Below, in pieces: positions 12,700 through 24,580 of a stretch of DNA of 64,000 bases; positions within the stretch are counted from its first letter, which is position 1, and every line of letters starts with the position of its first letter. The stretch comes from Gnetum montanum (lineage: Eukaryota; Streptophyta; Gnetopsida; Gnetales; Gnetaceae). Position numbers and translations under genes: made by a program. Location of the stretch: positions 447,585 through 511,584 of the forward strand of contig MNCI01020931.1 of the NCBI GenBank assembly GCA_015680685.1. Direction: 5' to 3'. The notes beneath the pieces are model-generated. The model was not told the DNA's origin. It was given only the letters and a program-made list of their open reading frames with translations, and made no database searches.

Positions 12700-12985
12700 A
12701 GGTCAATTAATCTTTGAAGAGATTAACATATGTGGATGTAGTATTGGAGGATAAGGAACATATCTTTCTTATTTGTCCTTTTGTTAATCTATTGACATTT
12801 AAAATGATTTACTTAAGTTTTTTTTAACTATAATAATCAATTGTGGATTATTTTATTAATGATGTCTTCAAAACATATTAAAACCTTATTAAAAGTATTT
12901 TTTTATCCTATTAACCTTTTGAAAATCCATTAGGAATAATAAAGCATTTCTAATTCTATATTTATATAGTCTATACTCTTTTGAA
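12700..12985 (+). pseudogene. LINE 3' end fragment
   Basis: Plus strand: a short coding remnant with EDKEHIFLICPFVN (about 12750-12795), the histidine/cysteine pattern seen at the C-terminus of plant LINE reverse transcriptases. It is followed by a 3' untranslated tail (AACATATTAAAACCTTATTA, then AATAAAGCATTTC) that aligns with the tail of the LINE copies at 16085-16195 and 23450-23550. It is a truncated copy of the same LINE family lying directly upstream of a longer copy. Confidence 0.55.
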
Positions 12986-13696
12986 ACAAAGTTTGATTAA
13001 GTAGTACAAATGATTAATCAGAAATAAGAAGAGGATCATTCTTAGAAATCAATAGGATCTTTTTGCATACATGATCAAAAAGAAGCAAAGAAATTTTGAA
13101 GGTCTTTTCAACACAAAATGTCTCCATCACTAAAAATCTCTTTTCATGGTATTTGCATTTTTTATAATAATCTTTTTCAGGGGAGGATGATTGATGCTCT
13201 AGTCTTACGCAAGCTTCCTTATAGTTCACTCTAGATGAGGTGATAGATAACATTAAGAGATCAATAATTGGTCAAGTTGTGGATCCCGATGGTTTGTATG
13301 TTGAATTGCTTCCATGGATAGGAACTCCTATTCATAAAGAAATTTGTCGAAGGTTGAACACAGTGGTTGAGGATGGCTTGGACCCATGATGAAAGATTAA
13401 CAAGGTAATACTTTTACATGAAAAAGGTGACAACAATAATCGAAATAACTATCAAGTGATAGTGGTTTGTGATATCTTTGCTAAGCTATTGGGCACTCTT
13501 CTTGAAAAAAGATTAGGCATGTGGGTAGAAATTAATAATAAAAGGACAATTTTCTAGGCAGGCCTTAGACAAAACCAATCTAGTATTGATCATTTGGTTA
13601 CTCTTCGTATTGTATAGAAATTGCAAAAAAACCCAACAAAGAAATTTTCATTTGTTTTGTTGATTTTGCAAAAGCATATGACTTAGTGGTCTAAAC

Positions 13697-14587
13697 TGAT
13701 GAGACATGAAATTGCTCATATTACTAGTGGTTGCGTTAAGGCACCCACGATAAGGCACCCACGTTATATCATGGGTCGCGATATCATAGTCAGCCACAAT
13801 TTCTATAAATAAGAGGCCGCTCTCCCTCATTTGTCATCCCAGTTTTAGAGTAGCGAAGCTCTAGCAGTTTGATCCCTCCAGAGTTAGATTTTTTCTCATG
13901 TCTACCCGCAGTGTGGTGAATGTAATTGTACAGTGTCTTTATTCGAGTGTGCCGTACTTGGACATGCACATGATCGGCAATAAAGATCGAGATTACTTCA
14001 TCATTGCAGCATTCACTTAGTTTATTTATTTGTTTTTTTATTTAATGTTATTTATTGCTTTCATAGCNNNNNNNNNNNNNNNNNNNNNNNNNNNNNNNNN
14101 NNNNNNNNNNNNNNNNNNNNNNTGCTTGGTAGCCTAGTGGTATAGCTAGGATCTACGCTTGGTAACCCAGTGGCGTATTTGGGGTCTATTCTTGGTAATC
14201 CCAGTGGCATACCTAGGATCTACGCTTGGTAGTCCCAGTGGTAGTCGTGCACGAGGTCCAAGATGTGTACGGTTGATCAAGGAATTGGTTGCTCATCACA
14301 CTTAGGCTAGATTAGATTTTCTTACCCTTTCCCTCATAGCTTAGCTTAGTTAATATTATTTTCCACTGCCATCAGGAGTAGTGTTAGAATTAGAACACAT
14401 CATACACCTCATCTAGACTAAACCATATGTGACATATGCAAAACTAGTCTAGGTGGGAAGATAACGAATTGTGACCTAAGGCTAACTATCTAGGTGCCAC
14501 AACTAGTCCATCTGTGGAGTTCGACCAGATCGTGCATGCGACGCTCGTTTCGTATGGTTGAGTGTAGGGGTACCTCGCTACTCATCA
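13697..14587 (+). repeat. Solo LTR of the element A/B lineage (with assembly gap)
   Basis: Starts TGATGAG and ends CTCATCA, perfect 7 bp inverted ends. It is flanked by taaac (13692-13696) and tgaac (14588-14592), a 5 bp target duplication with one change; the uninterrupted LINE copy at 28266 also reads TGAAC. It sits inside LINE copy 3. U3 carries a short GATATC array (13750-13795) and a TATA box TCTATAAATAAG at 13801-13812. The Ns at 14068-14122 fall where the other LTRs have about 70 bp, so the gap need not hide an internal region. Confidence 0.85.
14122..14245 (+). repeat. Tandem ~33 bp repeats in the LTR R/U5
   Basis: Three to four units of the form CTTGGTAATCCCAGTGGCGT followed by ACCTAGGATCTACG. 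The same array is at 42505-42600 and 50415-50500, and in weaker form in the minus-strand LTRs (7520-7600 and 63830-63900). Confidence 0.7.
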
Positions 14588-16200
14588 TGAACAAAGTTAT
14601 AGGAGTGACTTAACTATTTAGGAATTCTTGCAGAGTTAATAGTAGTAACTCAAAAGTTATATGAGGAAGTCATAATAAAGGTTTAGGATGGTATATTAGA
14701 GGATAAATTTCAATTTTAGAGCAAAATTGGAGTAAAGTAAGGTTGTCCTTTATCTCCAACTCTCTTCAGTCTCTTTATTGATGAATTACAAGATTGGTTA
14801 TGTAAAGGTGATCAAAAGCATGTTATCAAACTAGGATCTCAAACAACACACCTACTTCTATATACAAATGATGTTGCATTAATTTCTACATCTAAATAAG
14901 ATATGAATAATATCTTACAAGTGTTAGAAAACTTTGATCTTTCATCAGGTCTAGGTTTGAAGGTTAATATGAAAAACATAAAAATGATGATATGGGGTAT
15001 TAGAGATATAAATTTTAGTTTTATTTTGAGATCTACCAAAATAGAAATTATAAACTCCTTTAGATACTTGGGGCTTCATTATGGAAACCACTATAGATGG
15101 GATAAATGTGTCAAAGAAAGAATAGCATGAGGAATTAAAGCTCTATATACAGTTAAAAGAAAATGCAAGGCGTTAGGAATCTAGATGTGGGAAGTTAGGA
15201 AATAAATCTTCCAATCTATCATTTATCCAACTGTATTGTATGGGTGTCCAGTGTGGGGATCAAATCTCAATGCAAAAAACTAGTAGGCTATTAAAAGGGT
15301 GCAACAAATTTTTTAATTAGATGAATTACAAGTAAAAGCTCAGACACCTTATTCCATGTTTCTTTTGGAGTGTGATTTGCTTCCCCTAGAAGCTTAAGCT
15401 CTATATCAATTTATTGCTTATACTTAAAAACTCTTAGAATTAGAGCATCCAAAGTTTTCTAAAAAAGTCTTTGAAAGTACAAGAGAATAAGGCTAGTATT
15501 TTCAAGGAATACAATGGCTCAAAACTTGGAATATTTCAATGGAGGTGATGCAAAATAGTCCTAAACATATTTGGGAATTAGTAAAACATCAGGTATTGGC
15601 AAGGTTGTGGTCAAATACTGAAGGAACAAAAAAATTCTACTTAGAGCATATTAAAGGTAAATCTTTAGATTCACCAGTCTAGTATCTTATGGCTAATATC
15701 TGGATTCGAGCTCATAGTTTTATCAACAAGCTCCATTTGAGTTTACATCATCCAGGGATTGAAAGTGGAAAATGGATTTACATGCCAAGTAAAAAGTTCA
15801 CATGTCGATTATGTGGATCTAAAGCCCTTGAGGATGAGCAACATGTTTTTCTTAATTATCATGTGATAGATAATTTGAGGCAAAAATACAATATTACTAC
15901 TAGTAATTTCTATGATTTGTTTTTTATAGAACCTATGGTGGTTGGCCACTTTATTGAGTCAGTTTTTGTTCTTCATGACATGAATGTACTAGTAGATCCT
16001 TTGGGTCTGTAGATGTTAATAAATCAATTTCATAATATATAAGTTAGGTTTCTTTGTAATAAATATATATTATTTATGTTTATGATTGGAAAAGAAACAT
16101 ATTAAAACCTTGTAAAAAATATTTTCATTTGTTTGTAAAACCTTTGAAATTTCTTCCATGACTAATAAAACGTTTCCACTTCAATATTTATATGTACTTC

Positions 16201-16505
16201 GAGGATCCTTTATAATGCATGGTTTACAGCTTTTTTTTCTTGTGTAGCTTTTCTTTTGTTGGTGTCATCTTGGAAAAGTTAGAGAAAGCACCTCCTTGAA
16301 TGATTGTGGATGTAAGGAAAGAATCCACTCTATGATGAAGTGATTGGCTTAATTCCACAGGACACAAGCATTGCTAATATGTAGATGTCGATGAAAATTT
16401 CCTCAAATTTCTTCAGTAAGTAATATAAATCAGAAATCCTAACCATTGCACATGATTTTTTATAGTAACAAGATCAACTTCATTTTAATAATCAATTTAA
16501 GAGTT
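16201..16505 (+). repeat. Truncated flank of the tandem unit (third copy)
   Basis: Matches the spacer downstream of LINE copies 1 and 2 (23553-23870 and 29855-30160) up to AATCAATTTAAGAGTTTA, then stops abruptly at 16505 where the hAT gene begins. A small ORF that is intact in copies 1 and 2 is broken here by a TAG and a 13 bp deletion. The downstream gene is therefore absent from this copy. Confidence 0.65.
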
Positions 16506-16509
16506 TAAA

Positions 16510-19194
16510 TCACAAAAGAGTTTCTTGCCAAAGCTTAGAAGTTGTCACATTTTGTTCTATGCCATTAATATCATTTACATGGTAATCATCTTCATCAAGG
16601 ATTAAATCATCAATATTAAGATTCATTACTCTAGGAACATTAACTAAGTCAGTAGAATAACTTTCTCTATCATCAACTATTGGAACATCATCATCTTTCT
16701 TTCTTTCTTCCAATCTAATCATGCTATGAATAGATACTCATTTTCAACTCTTTTTGGAGTCAAACTATTTCTTTTGATCCGATGAATGAAAGAATATGTT
16801 GACCAATTTCTTTTAGTAGTAGAAGAAGATGCAACCTACATAAATGATAAAAACAAGAATAAATTTTTGCATTGTTAAAAGATTCATTTTATAAATTATT
16901 CAAAAATTTATCAATAAACAAACTCATTTGAAGCTTCAAACCTAATAGTCTACTAATCATGGTGTTTAGAGAATGCATAATGATATATAAAACATCACTA
17001 TTTCAAGTTTTCAAACATATCATAAATTAATTAAGGAAATTAATATGTATTAATATTTGTTATATGTTTAATGAAAAACTAATCGTATTACCTGAGAAAG
17101 AAGCTTCACTGCTAAAGTTTGAAGTCTAAGAGTATCTCCACCATGCAAACTCTACCATCTAGCTGGATCTTCTTGAGCTATTCCATCCATATCAAGTATA
17201 GCATCTTTACATTTAAATGCTTTTGTATGTCCTTTAGTAAATTGAATTCATTCCTTTCTAATTAAGCTAGCTTCACAAGGTGAATATAATTGTTTAACAT
17301 ATTCTGAAAAACTTGTTCTTACATCAAAATCATCACAAGGCCTTGTTGGATTTTTATCTCTATGTTTTGAAGAATACCACTTAATATTTAATGCATATGT
17401 AGCCATATGCAATAGGGTATTTGTAGTATTTCATCTTTTTAGAATCAATGAAAGTAACTGAGCATTATAAAAATCACGAGAGCTATCTATTTCTATAACC
17501 CTTTTTTTAATTTCTATTAACATATTTTCATGAATTACATAAATTTCTCCTAATGCAAGTGTATCTGTATCAACATAACGAATGAAATCAACAATAGTTT
17601 GCAGCATGCTAATAATCCTCCTATAATATAACAAATACTTATTTTTAATAAGATATAAAGATGCAAACAATAAAAAATAAAGAATTATATTTCAAATAAA
17701 TTATTTCTTACTTAATTTGTTTCCACCACTCATTTGATAAAATCTTTTCTCTAACACTCTTTCCCATAGTTGTGTTGGTTTCCTCCCAGTTCTTCCATTT
17801 ACTTGTAATAACCATTGTTTGTAATTATTCTTGTATCTCTTGCATTCTATCCAACATTATGAAATATGAAGCATACCTGTTTTACAAAATTTATAATTAG
17901 TTTAGCATTAATAAATCAAATTTCTTAAAAACACACAATATAAATTTTTGTATTCTATTACCTTGTTTCTATACGCTTTTTGAAAGTCTTATTTTTGCTA
18001 CATTCTCTAAACAAGGAATTTGAATAATGATGATTGCAAATGAAAATTCGTATGTCTCTTGCATCTATAATAAGCTTTTTTCACCTAACCAATTTTACCA
18101 ATATCATGAAGTGTATTATTTAGAGAATGAACACAACAAGGAGTCCAAAATATATTTGGATTAATCATTTCTATCATTTTTCCTGCACACCTACAAACAA
18201 GATCTATTATAATTTGAATAGTGTTGCTTGAACCAATAGTTGTAATTGTTGTTTCTAATAATTTGGCTTGAAAATTAGCATCTTTTATATGATTTGAGCA
18301 ATCTGTAGCATTAAGAAAAAATGGTCTAAGTTAACAACTAATTATAATATTAATTAATGGATGTTGACGAATATCAGTTCATCCATCCATTATAATAGAA
18401 CAACCACTTTGTTGCCAAAATTGCTTCCATTCCTTCAACTTTTTCATGCCAAGTTCATACCTCTCATCAAGAAGACCATTTCGAATTTTATCTTCAATTG
18501 GAGGGATATAAGATGGACCTACCATATAAAAATATTATTTTTACTAATAATTTTAAATAAAAAACAATAATTTAAAATTTAAAAATATTACTTGCTTCAA
18601 TGGCACAACGAATTGCTTCTTTGAATGAAGGAGTATGTGCAAGTTTGAATGGTAATCCATTTGCATAGAACATTTTTGCAATACTGATATCAACTTTTAT
18701 TTTATTTTTTTCAACTTCAAAACTTATTTTTTTTGTTTAAACATTTTTCTTTTTGCTAGTTGTACAACATCGTTTGTCTTGTTCTTACTTTCGTCTATTT
18801 GAATACTTACAATAATGCTCTTTATCATAGTCTTTGCTTTAAAGTAGTCATACATAGCTTTTTGAATATCAAGATATGGAAATTTACATGTTGTTCCTAT
18901 TTTATTTTCTAATGTCTGAAAGAAATGAAGATGTATTCGTGTACCACTTGTAGTGAATTCATGGCTACATACGTGACACTTCCATCTTTTGCTTCCACCT
19001 CCTCCACTCCTACAAGTGTCTAATTGTGTTACGAATTGTTTTAATGGAGATTTCAAAATAAATATACCTTTTGCAAATGGTTTCAAAATTTCCACATTAC
19101 AATCTAAGACATTTTCTTCTTGCAATGCATTTTCCTCCAATAGAGTGCTATCTATTTCATTCTCATTGATATCTATGTCTTGAATAGAGCTCAT
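16510..19194 (-). pseudogene. hAT-family transposase with BED finger and DUF659-like domain (decayed)
   Basis: DNA transposase on minus, cut-and-paste type. In order: an acidic N-terminus with start at 19194; a BED-type zinc finger WKCHVCSHEFTTSGTRIHLHF (18890-18990); a pre-catalytic segment FKLAHTPSFKEAIR (about 18610-18650); the catalytic DGW motif (18380-18400, with W changed to a stop); NATDCSNHIKDANFQAKLL and FWTPCCVHSLNNTL (18125-18310); LHMATYALNIKWY (about 17370-17415); DPARW-SLHGGDTLRLQTLA (17090-17180); and the C-terminal dimerisation motif RNWSTYSFIHRIKRN (about 16765-16810). Breaks near 18590, 17960 and 17090 start with GT on minus and look like introns. Stops make it non-functional. 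Terminal inverted repeats were not paired. Confidence 0.88.
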
Positions 19195-20940
19195 CTTTAT
19201 GACTCTATAAATATTAATAGTAAAAATTAGAAAATGAGATATGATTGCTACTCTTCACAAAAGTTAAAATGAATTTTAAAAAAAATTACAAATAGATATA
19301 CTTATCAATTACCCAAATTACTGTGACTAAGGGTATCTTTTTTTTCTTTTTCTACTAGCAAAGAGCTTTTAGAAAAATGTCTTAAGAGCTTTAACACTAA
19401 AATGTCATTCAATTTAATAAATATGAAAATGCAAAACAATAATAGAGTCAAGGAAAAATTAAAAATCCAAAATAATGATAAATTTAAAAATAACAAGATG
19501 AAATTTCAATAAGGAATAAAAAAACTAAAAATCATAGATAAATGTACTTAATAACTATTGAAACAGGGGCGAGATTTCATAAAATATGAAATATGGCATC
19601 ATGAAGAAATTGCTTCTTTGAATGAAGGAATAAAGCCCAAGTTGAAGAACAGTGAAAGCAACTTTAATGTATGCAAAAGGGATTCAATCGACGACTGCGA
19701 GGGTTTGGTCTGTTCATCAATCTTTTCTGCTTGAATCAAAAGAAACAAACCAATCAATTTAGAAAAAAAATGTCATAACTACAATTAAACTAGAAACCAA
19801 ACAGAACGTTGTATTAGAGGCATTAACTGATTAAAGTGAAATGTTTTCTGGAAGCGATAATGCAAAACCACTTCAGTAAATTTTTTTTCTAGTATGCCTT
19901 TAAAGAGTAACAAGACATGGATGCACTAAGAAAGTAAGAACACTTTAAAAATAAAAACTCAATTATCTAAAACATTAAAGAATGGTCTCGATGAGGTAAG
20001 CGTTGCATACTGAACAAAAAGCTATTCCGAAATTGTTAAATGATAAAAAGTATAATAAATATTCAGCCAAGAGAATCTGTTTTTGTTTCACTAAAATCTC
20101 CAGTCTATTTTTTTCAAGCGTTCACCCTAACATTAAACTCTCTGCAATGTCAAATAAAGATAGGGACAGAAAATTTGTGATATTCAGTTGGACCATTAAT
20201 CTTGTTGTATTTAACCAAAGTATGAAATAAAAAGGAAAATTTTCGAAAAATAATAGGAATCTAATGATTAGAAAAAAATGATTTAACCAGAACCTTCAAA
20301 TATTTTATCTCCTTAAACAAATTATAATCAAACATGAAAAAATTGACAAAATCTTAAAAGAACCTAAAAGAAAAAAATAATTGAACCAAACAACTAGTAA
20401 GTGAGACAGTTTTTTATGTACATAAAAAAAGGACTAAGCATGTTAAGAACACCGCTAGACTAGGTAACCTAGAAGTAGGCTTTGGGAAGTGAAGGTTTGT
20501 GCAAGCGACCCCCAAATAAACAGATGGTTAGCATAAGCAAAAGAGCAACGTAAGCGATCCTCAACAGTCGTTGGGCAATTGAAAATCAGATGATAGCTCA
20601 TATACTATATATGCCATAGTTGTTCATTGATATGAAAAGAATAGATATGGACCTTTCTTTTTGAATATTTTTCATAGAAAATTAGACGATAGTTGACAAC
20701 AATGTCTTCACCCAAATCAAACTGGGCAGACGAGACCTCCTTTGTCAGAAGAAACACTCATCTCCTCCTTCGTCATTGCCTGCAGATGCGGTGAGATACT
20801 AAGAAAAACTGAAGATGAAACAAAGAATTTCAGAGCTGTAATAGAGAAATACAAGCGTTTGGAAAGTTTGGCAGTAGAAGCATCCAATTCCCTATGAATG
20901 GCAGAGTAGGAGCATCTGTCAATAAAAGGTGTTGGACGTC
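19195..20940. other. AT-rich spacer with a possible hAT end
   Basis: No gene recognised. At 19565 CAGGGGCGAG resembles the start of plant hAT terminal repeats, but it points away from the transposase gene. About 19603-19640 is a short match to part of the hAT coding region (TTGCTTCTTTGAATGAAGGA, also at 18614). 20400-20940 is unique-looking DNA without a clear ORF. Confidence 0.4.
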
Positions 20941-21003
20941 GATGCGATATGCAGTAAAAACAGGTAAGATTGGATGTGATTTGTAGTAAAAACAGGTAAG
21001 ATT
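20941..21003 (+). repeat. Two tandem ~32 bp repeats
   Basis: GATGCGATATGCAGTAAAAA plus CAGGTAAGATT, repeated with three changes at 20973-21003. Function unknown. A looser repeat (GTTGAAAGTTGAAAA) occurs twice in the next 110 bases. Confidence 0.7.
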
Positions 21004-21179
21004 TTAATAGACAATGAATGTTATAGTTGAAAGTTGAAAATTAAGATACCATTGCATGAAAAATTATAATTTACATACCTAATGCGGATTTTGTAAAGTT
21101 GAAAGTTGAAAACTAACGTATATGATTTTTATCATTTTATAGTTTGTACGTTTAATCGCCTACAATAAGAATGGAAGGT

Positions 21180-21775
21180 AGAGTAATTTAAGATCTAATT
21201 CATCTACTACCTAACTAGCCTAACACAAGTACCCATTCCCACTTTCCAGACACATTCACGTATAACACTATAGGGCTACTAAACGTTAAGCATTTCTAGA
21301 TTACCAAGTGCTACATGTATGCTCGAGGTGGTCATGCTTGTGTTTATTAACAACTAAAAATTAACTACTTAATTGAAGTGCATGAAAATAAAGTACATAA
21401 ATATTAAATGCATTAAGGAAACATTGGTCTGCTCTCAATGCTGTAAGGATGATCAAAAAGGTTCATTTTTATTCCCATCACACTACTGTGCTTACGTACA
21501 TTAATGCTTGAACAAAGATCTATACACACTCAAACTCCTGCTACAGGCACTCAGAAAATATTCTAACTATGGAGAAAACAAACTACAAAAGCTTCACTAT
21601 CTATGACAAAAAAAAACTATGAAAAACTATGAGCCCAAATGCTATATTTATAGGTTGGCATATACCCCACAATATTGGATATTCGACATTGCATCCTAGG
21701 CTCCAACATTGGGTATCCGATGTCGAGGCTCTAATATTGAATATCTAATATCGGAGCCAGTCAAATCATGACTCA
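21180..21775 (-). repeat. LTR of the A/B-like lineage, truncated
   Basis: On minus it begins TGAGTCATG at 21775, has alternating GATATT/GATGTCG-type repeats in U3 (21660-21760), a TATA box CCTATAAATATAG at about 21642-21654, and U5-like DNA sharing CTAACTAGCCTAA (21218) with the LTR at the right end of the window. It abuts LINE copy 1 at 21776, so it inserted into or replaced the LINE 5' part. Its U3/TATA part is repeated at the head of the second unit (27885-28060). Confidence 0.55.
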
Positions 21776-23552
21776 TTAGGAACTCTTCTTGAAAAAGGAT
21801 TAGGCACTTGGGTAGAAATTAATAATAAAAGGGGAATTTGCTAGGTAGGCTTCAAACAAAACCAATCTAGTATTAATCATTTGATTACTCTTCAATATTG
21901 TATAGAAATTGCAAAAAAGCCCAACAAAGAAATTTTCATTTGTTTCATTGATTTTGTAAAAGCATATGACTTAGTGGTCTAAACAAAGTTATAGAAGTGA
22001 CTTAATTATTTAGGAATTCCTACAGAGTTAATAGTAGTAACTCAAAAGTTGTATGAGGAAGTCATAATTGAGGTCAAGGATAGTATATTAGATGATAAAT
22101 TTCAGTTTTAGAGTAGAATTGGAGTAAAGTAAGGTTGTCCTTTATCTCTAACCCTCTTTGGTCTCTTTATTGAGGAATTACAAGATTGGTTATGTAAAGG
22201 TGATCAAAAGCATGTTATAAAACTAGGATCTCAAACAATACACCTACTTCTATATACAAATGATGAAGCATTAATTTCTACATCTAAATAAGGTATGCAT
22301 AATATCTTACAAGTGTTAGAAATCTTTTGTCTTTCATTAGGTTTAGGTCTAAAGGTTAATATGGAAAAAACAAAAATGATGATATGGGGTATTAGAAATA
22401 TAAAATTTTAGTTTTATTTTGAGATCTACCAAAATAGAAATTATGAACTCCTTTAGATACTTAGGGCTTCATTGTGGAAACAACTACAGATGGGATAAAT
22501 GTGTCAAAGAAAGAATAGTAGGAGGAATTAAATCTCTATATACAATTAAAAGCATATGCAAGGCATTAGGAGTCTAGGCTTGGCAAGTTAGGAAATAATT
22601 CTTCCAATCTATCATTTATTCAACTGTATTGTATGGGTGTGAAGTGTGGGGACCAAGTCTCAATGCAAAAAACTAGTAGGTTATTGAAAGAGTGCAATAG
22701 ATTTTTTTATTAGATGAATTGCAAGGAAAAGCTTAGACACCTTATTCCATGTTGCTTTTGGAGTGTGATGTGCTTCCCCTAGAAGCTTAAGTTCTCTATC
22801 AATTTATTGCTTATACTTAAAAACTCTTAAAATTACAACATTCAAAGTTTTCTAAAAAAGTCTTTGAAAGTACAAGAGAAAAAATCAGTATTTTCAATGA
22901 ATACAATGGCTCAACACTTGGAATATCTCAATGGAGGTGATGCAAAATAATCCTAAACATATTCGGAAATTAGTAAAACATCATGTATTAGCAAGGTTGT
23001 GATCAAATACTAAAGAAAAAATAGTTCTACTTAGAGCATATTAAAGGTAATTCTTTAGATTCATTATGGCCAATATCCAAATTCGAGCTCGTAGTTTTAT
23101 CAACAAGTTCTATTTGAGTTTACATCGTCTAAGGATTGAAAAGGGAAGATGGATTCACATGCCAAGGGAAAGCCCTTGAGGATGAGCAACATGTTTTTCT
23201 TGGTTATCATGTGATAAATCATTTGAGGCAGAATACAATATTACTACTAATAAGTTGTATGATTTGTTTTTGATGCATCCTGTGGTGGTTGGCCACTTTA
23301 TTGAGTTAGTTGTTCTTCATGACATGAATGTACTGGCAGATCCTTTGGGCTTGAAAATGTTAATAAATCAGTTTCAATTTCAATTTCATGATATATGAGT
23401 TAGGTTTCTTTGTAATAAATATATATTATTTAAGTTTATGATGGCAAAAGAAACATCTTAAAACCTTGTAAAAAGTATTTTCGTTTATTTGTAAAACCTT
23501 TGAAATTTCTTCCATGACTAATAAAACATTTTCACTTCAATATTTGTATGTA
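21776..23552 (+). pseudogene. LINE reverse transcriptase relic, copy 1
   Basis: Plus-strand non-LTR reverse transcriptase fragment starting at the motif ending GTLLEKGLGTWVEI. It holds GCPLSLTLFGLF, the YADD region changed to YTND, SFRYLGLHCGNNYRW and YGCEVWGPS. The zinc-binding tail is lost by a ~30 bp deletion shared with copy 2. The 3' untranslated tail runs to about 23552. Stops are largely shared with copy 2, so the LINE was already dead when the unit duplicated. Confidence 0.82.
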
Positions 23553-23723
23553 CTATGGTTTTTTTTTCTTGTGCAGCTTTTCTTTTGTTGGTGTCATCTT
23601 GGAAAAGTTAGAGGAAGCACCTCCTTGAGTAGTTGTGGATGTAAGGAAAGAATAGGAATGAATCCACTCTATGAAAAAGTGATTGGCTTGGCTCCACAGA
23701 ACACAAGCATTGCTAATATGTAG
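23514..23723 (+). other. Small conserved ORF, unit 1 (doubtful)
   Basis: 69-residue open frame with ATG start, a hydrophobic stretch near the N-terminus (residues ~9-27, rich in F, L, W) and a cysteine-containing part after it. It is identical in DNA to 29815-30024. A pyrimidine tract followed by TTGTGCAG at 23560-23575 resembles a splice acceptor, so this could be an exon and not a free ORF. Against a gene: its start lies in the LINE 3' tail and the third copy is broken. No family recognised. Confidence 0.2.
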
Positions 23724-23809
23724 ATGCCCATGAAAATTTCCTCAAATTTCTTCAGTAACATTTTTGTTGCATGACAGTTATATAAATCAGAAATCCTAAC
23801 CATTGCACA

Positions 23810-24580
23810 TGCTCTTTTGTAGTAACGAGATCAACTTCATTTTAATAATCAATTTAAGAGTTTAACCTGGTCGAATTTTGTTTGTGTGTGGAAGATAAAC
23901 TCAAGCTATAAATTTAAAGCAAAAGCAGATTAAAGGGCCGAACAGACTTTTAGATTTCTGTGCTCTAATTGTGTCTTCATAGAAAATGGCAAAATGCTTA
24001 TGCTTGGCTTTGAAGGTTAGAATAGTATTCATAACGTACTATTGCCAAAGATAGATTCGCTACAGTGAAATGAAAAAAAAAAAGGCGGAACATCCTATTT
24101 TCTAAAGCCATATCAGTGAAAGTGAAAAGTACGTGTTTCAATTAAAATATGCGGAGCACCCTATTTTCTAAAGCCAAAGTGAAAGCGAAATGTGTTTCAA
24201 TTACTTTCCCGTCTATCCTGGTTGTGACAATTACTTTCCCGTCTATCCTGGTTATGAAACATTCTGCAATTTAGTTTTCTTCTGAAAATCACAGTTGCTT
24301 CTTTACTCTTTAGAGCACTACAAAAATGTGCATGCTTGGCTTTGAAGGTTAGCATAGCATCTGTAACCGTTTATTTTACAAAGAGGATAAAGTACGGCAC
24401 ATACCATTTTCCAAAGCCATGTTTGTAACCGTGAAAGTAAAAAAATGTGTTTCAATTCCTTTCCCCTCTGTGTAAGTCATGAAACATTCTGTAATCTGTT
24501 TTCTCCTTTAATTAAAACACAGTTTCAGTTTCAGTTTCTGAAGAGAAGGAAGGCTGTAGTGTGTAAGAAAATTGATCAAC
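23810..24580 (+). promoter_or_regulatory. Upstream region of gene 1 with repeated modules
   Basis: Probable promoter and 5' untranslated region. Three related modules lie at 24084-24145, 24151-24210 and 24394-24464, each with a CATCCTATTTTCTAAAGCCA-like head, a GTGAAAGTGAAA-like middle and a GTGTTTCAATT end. A perfect 26 bp match starts a 30 bp tandem repeat at 24201-24260 (TTACTTTCCCGTCTATCCTG core). A second repeated block, TGCTTGGCTTTGAAGGTTAG, occurs at 24000-24019 and 24329-24348. Just before the start is GTTTCAGTTTCAGTTTC. No strong TATA box is seen. Confidence 0.5.

Larger units (their letters stand above)
13060..16200 (+). pseudogene. LINE reverse transcriptase relic, copy 3 (split by a solo LTR)
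   Basis: Non-LTR reverse transcriptase on plus. Before the LTR: LDEVIDNI and DPDGLYVELLPWIG (13215-13320), then HEKGDNNNRNNYQ (13420-13455) and SSIDHLVTLR. After it: GCPLSPTLF (about 14743-14770), LLYTNDVALIST where YADD is expected (about 14855-14890), SFRYLGLHYGN (15055-15090) and YGCPVWG (about 15237-15260). At the end is a zinc-binding tail CRLCGSKALEDEQHVF (about 15805-15850). Several stops make it dead. It extends further 5' than copies 1 and 2, and it keeps a ~30 bp tail segment with the CRLCG motif that they have lost, so it branched off first. Confidence 0.82.

Noticed and set aside
14068-14122. N run as the site of a missing element body
   Set aside because: Its length is close to the LTR segment expected there, so a short gap within a solo LTR is the simpler reading.
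19565-19575. CAGGGGCGAG as the terminal repeat of the hAT gene
   Set aside because: It points to the right, away from the minus-strand transposase, and no partner end was found on the left.
24572-24580. Upstream TTG start for gene 1 (and the same for gene 2 at 30875)
   Set aside because: A plant nuclear gene should start at ATG; the ATG three codons later has A at -3 in both copies.
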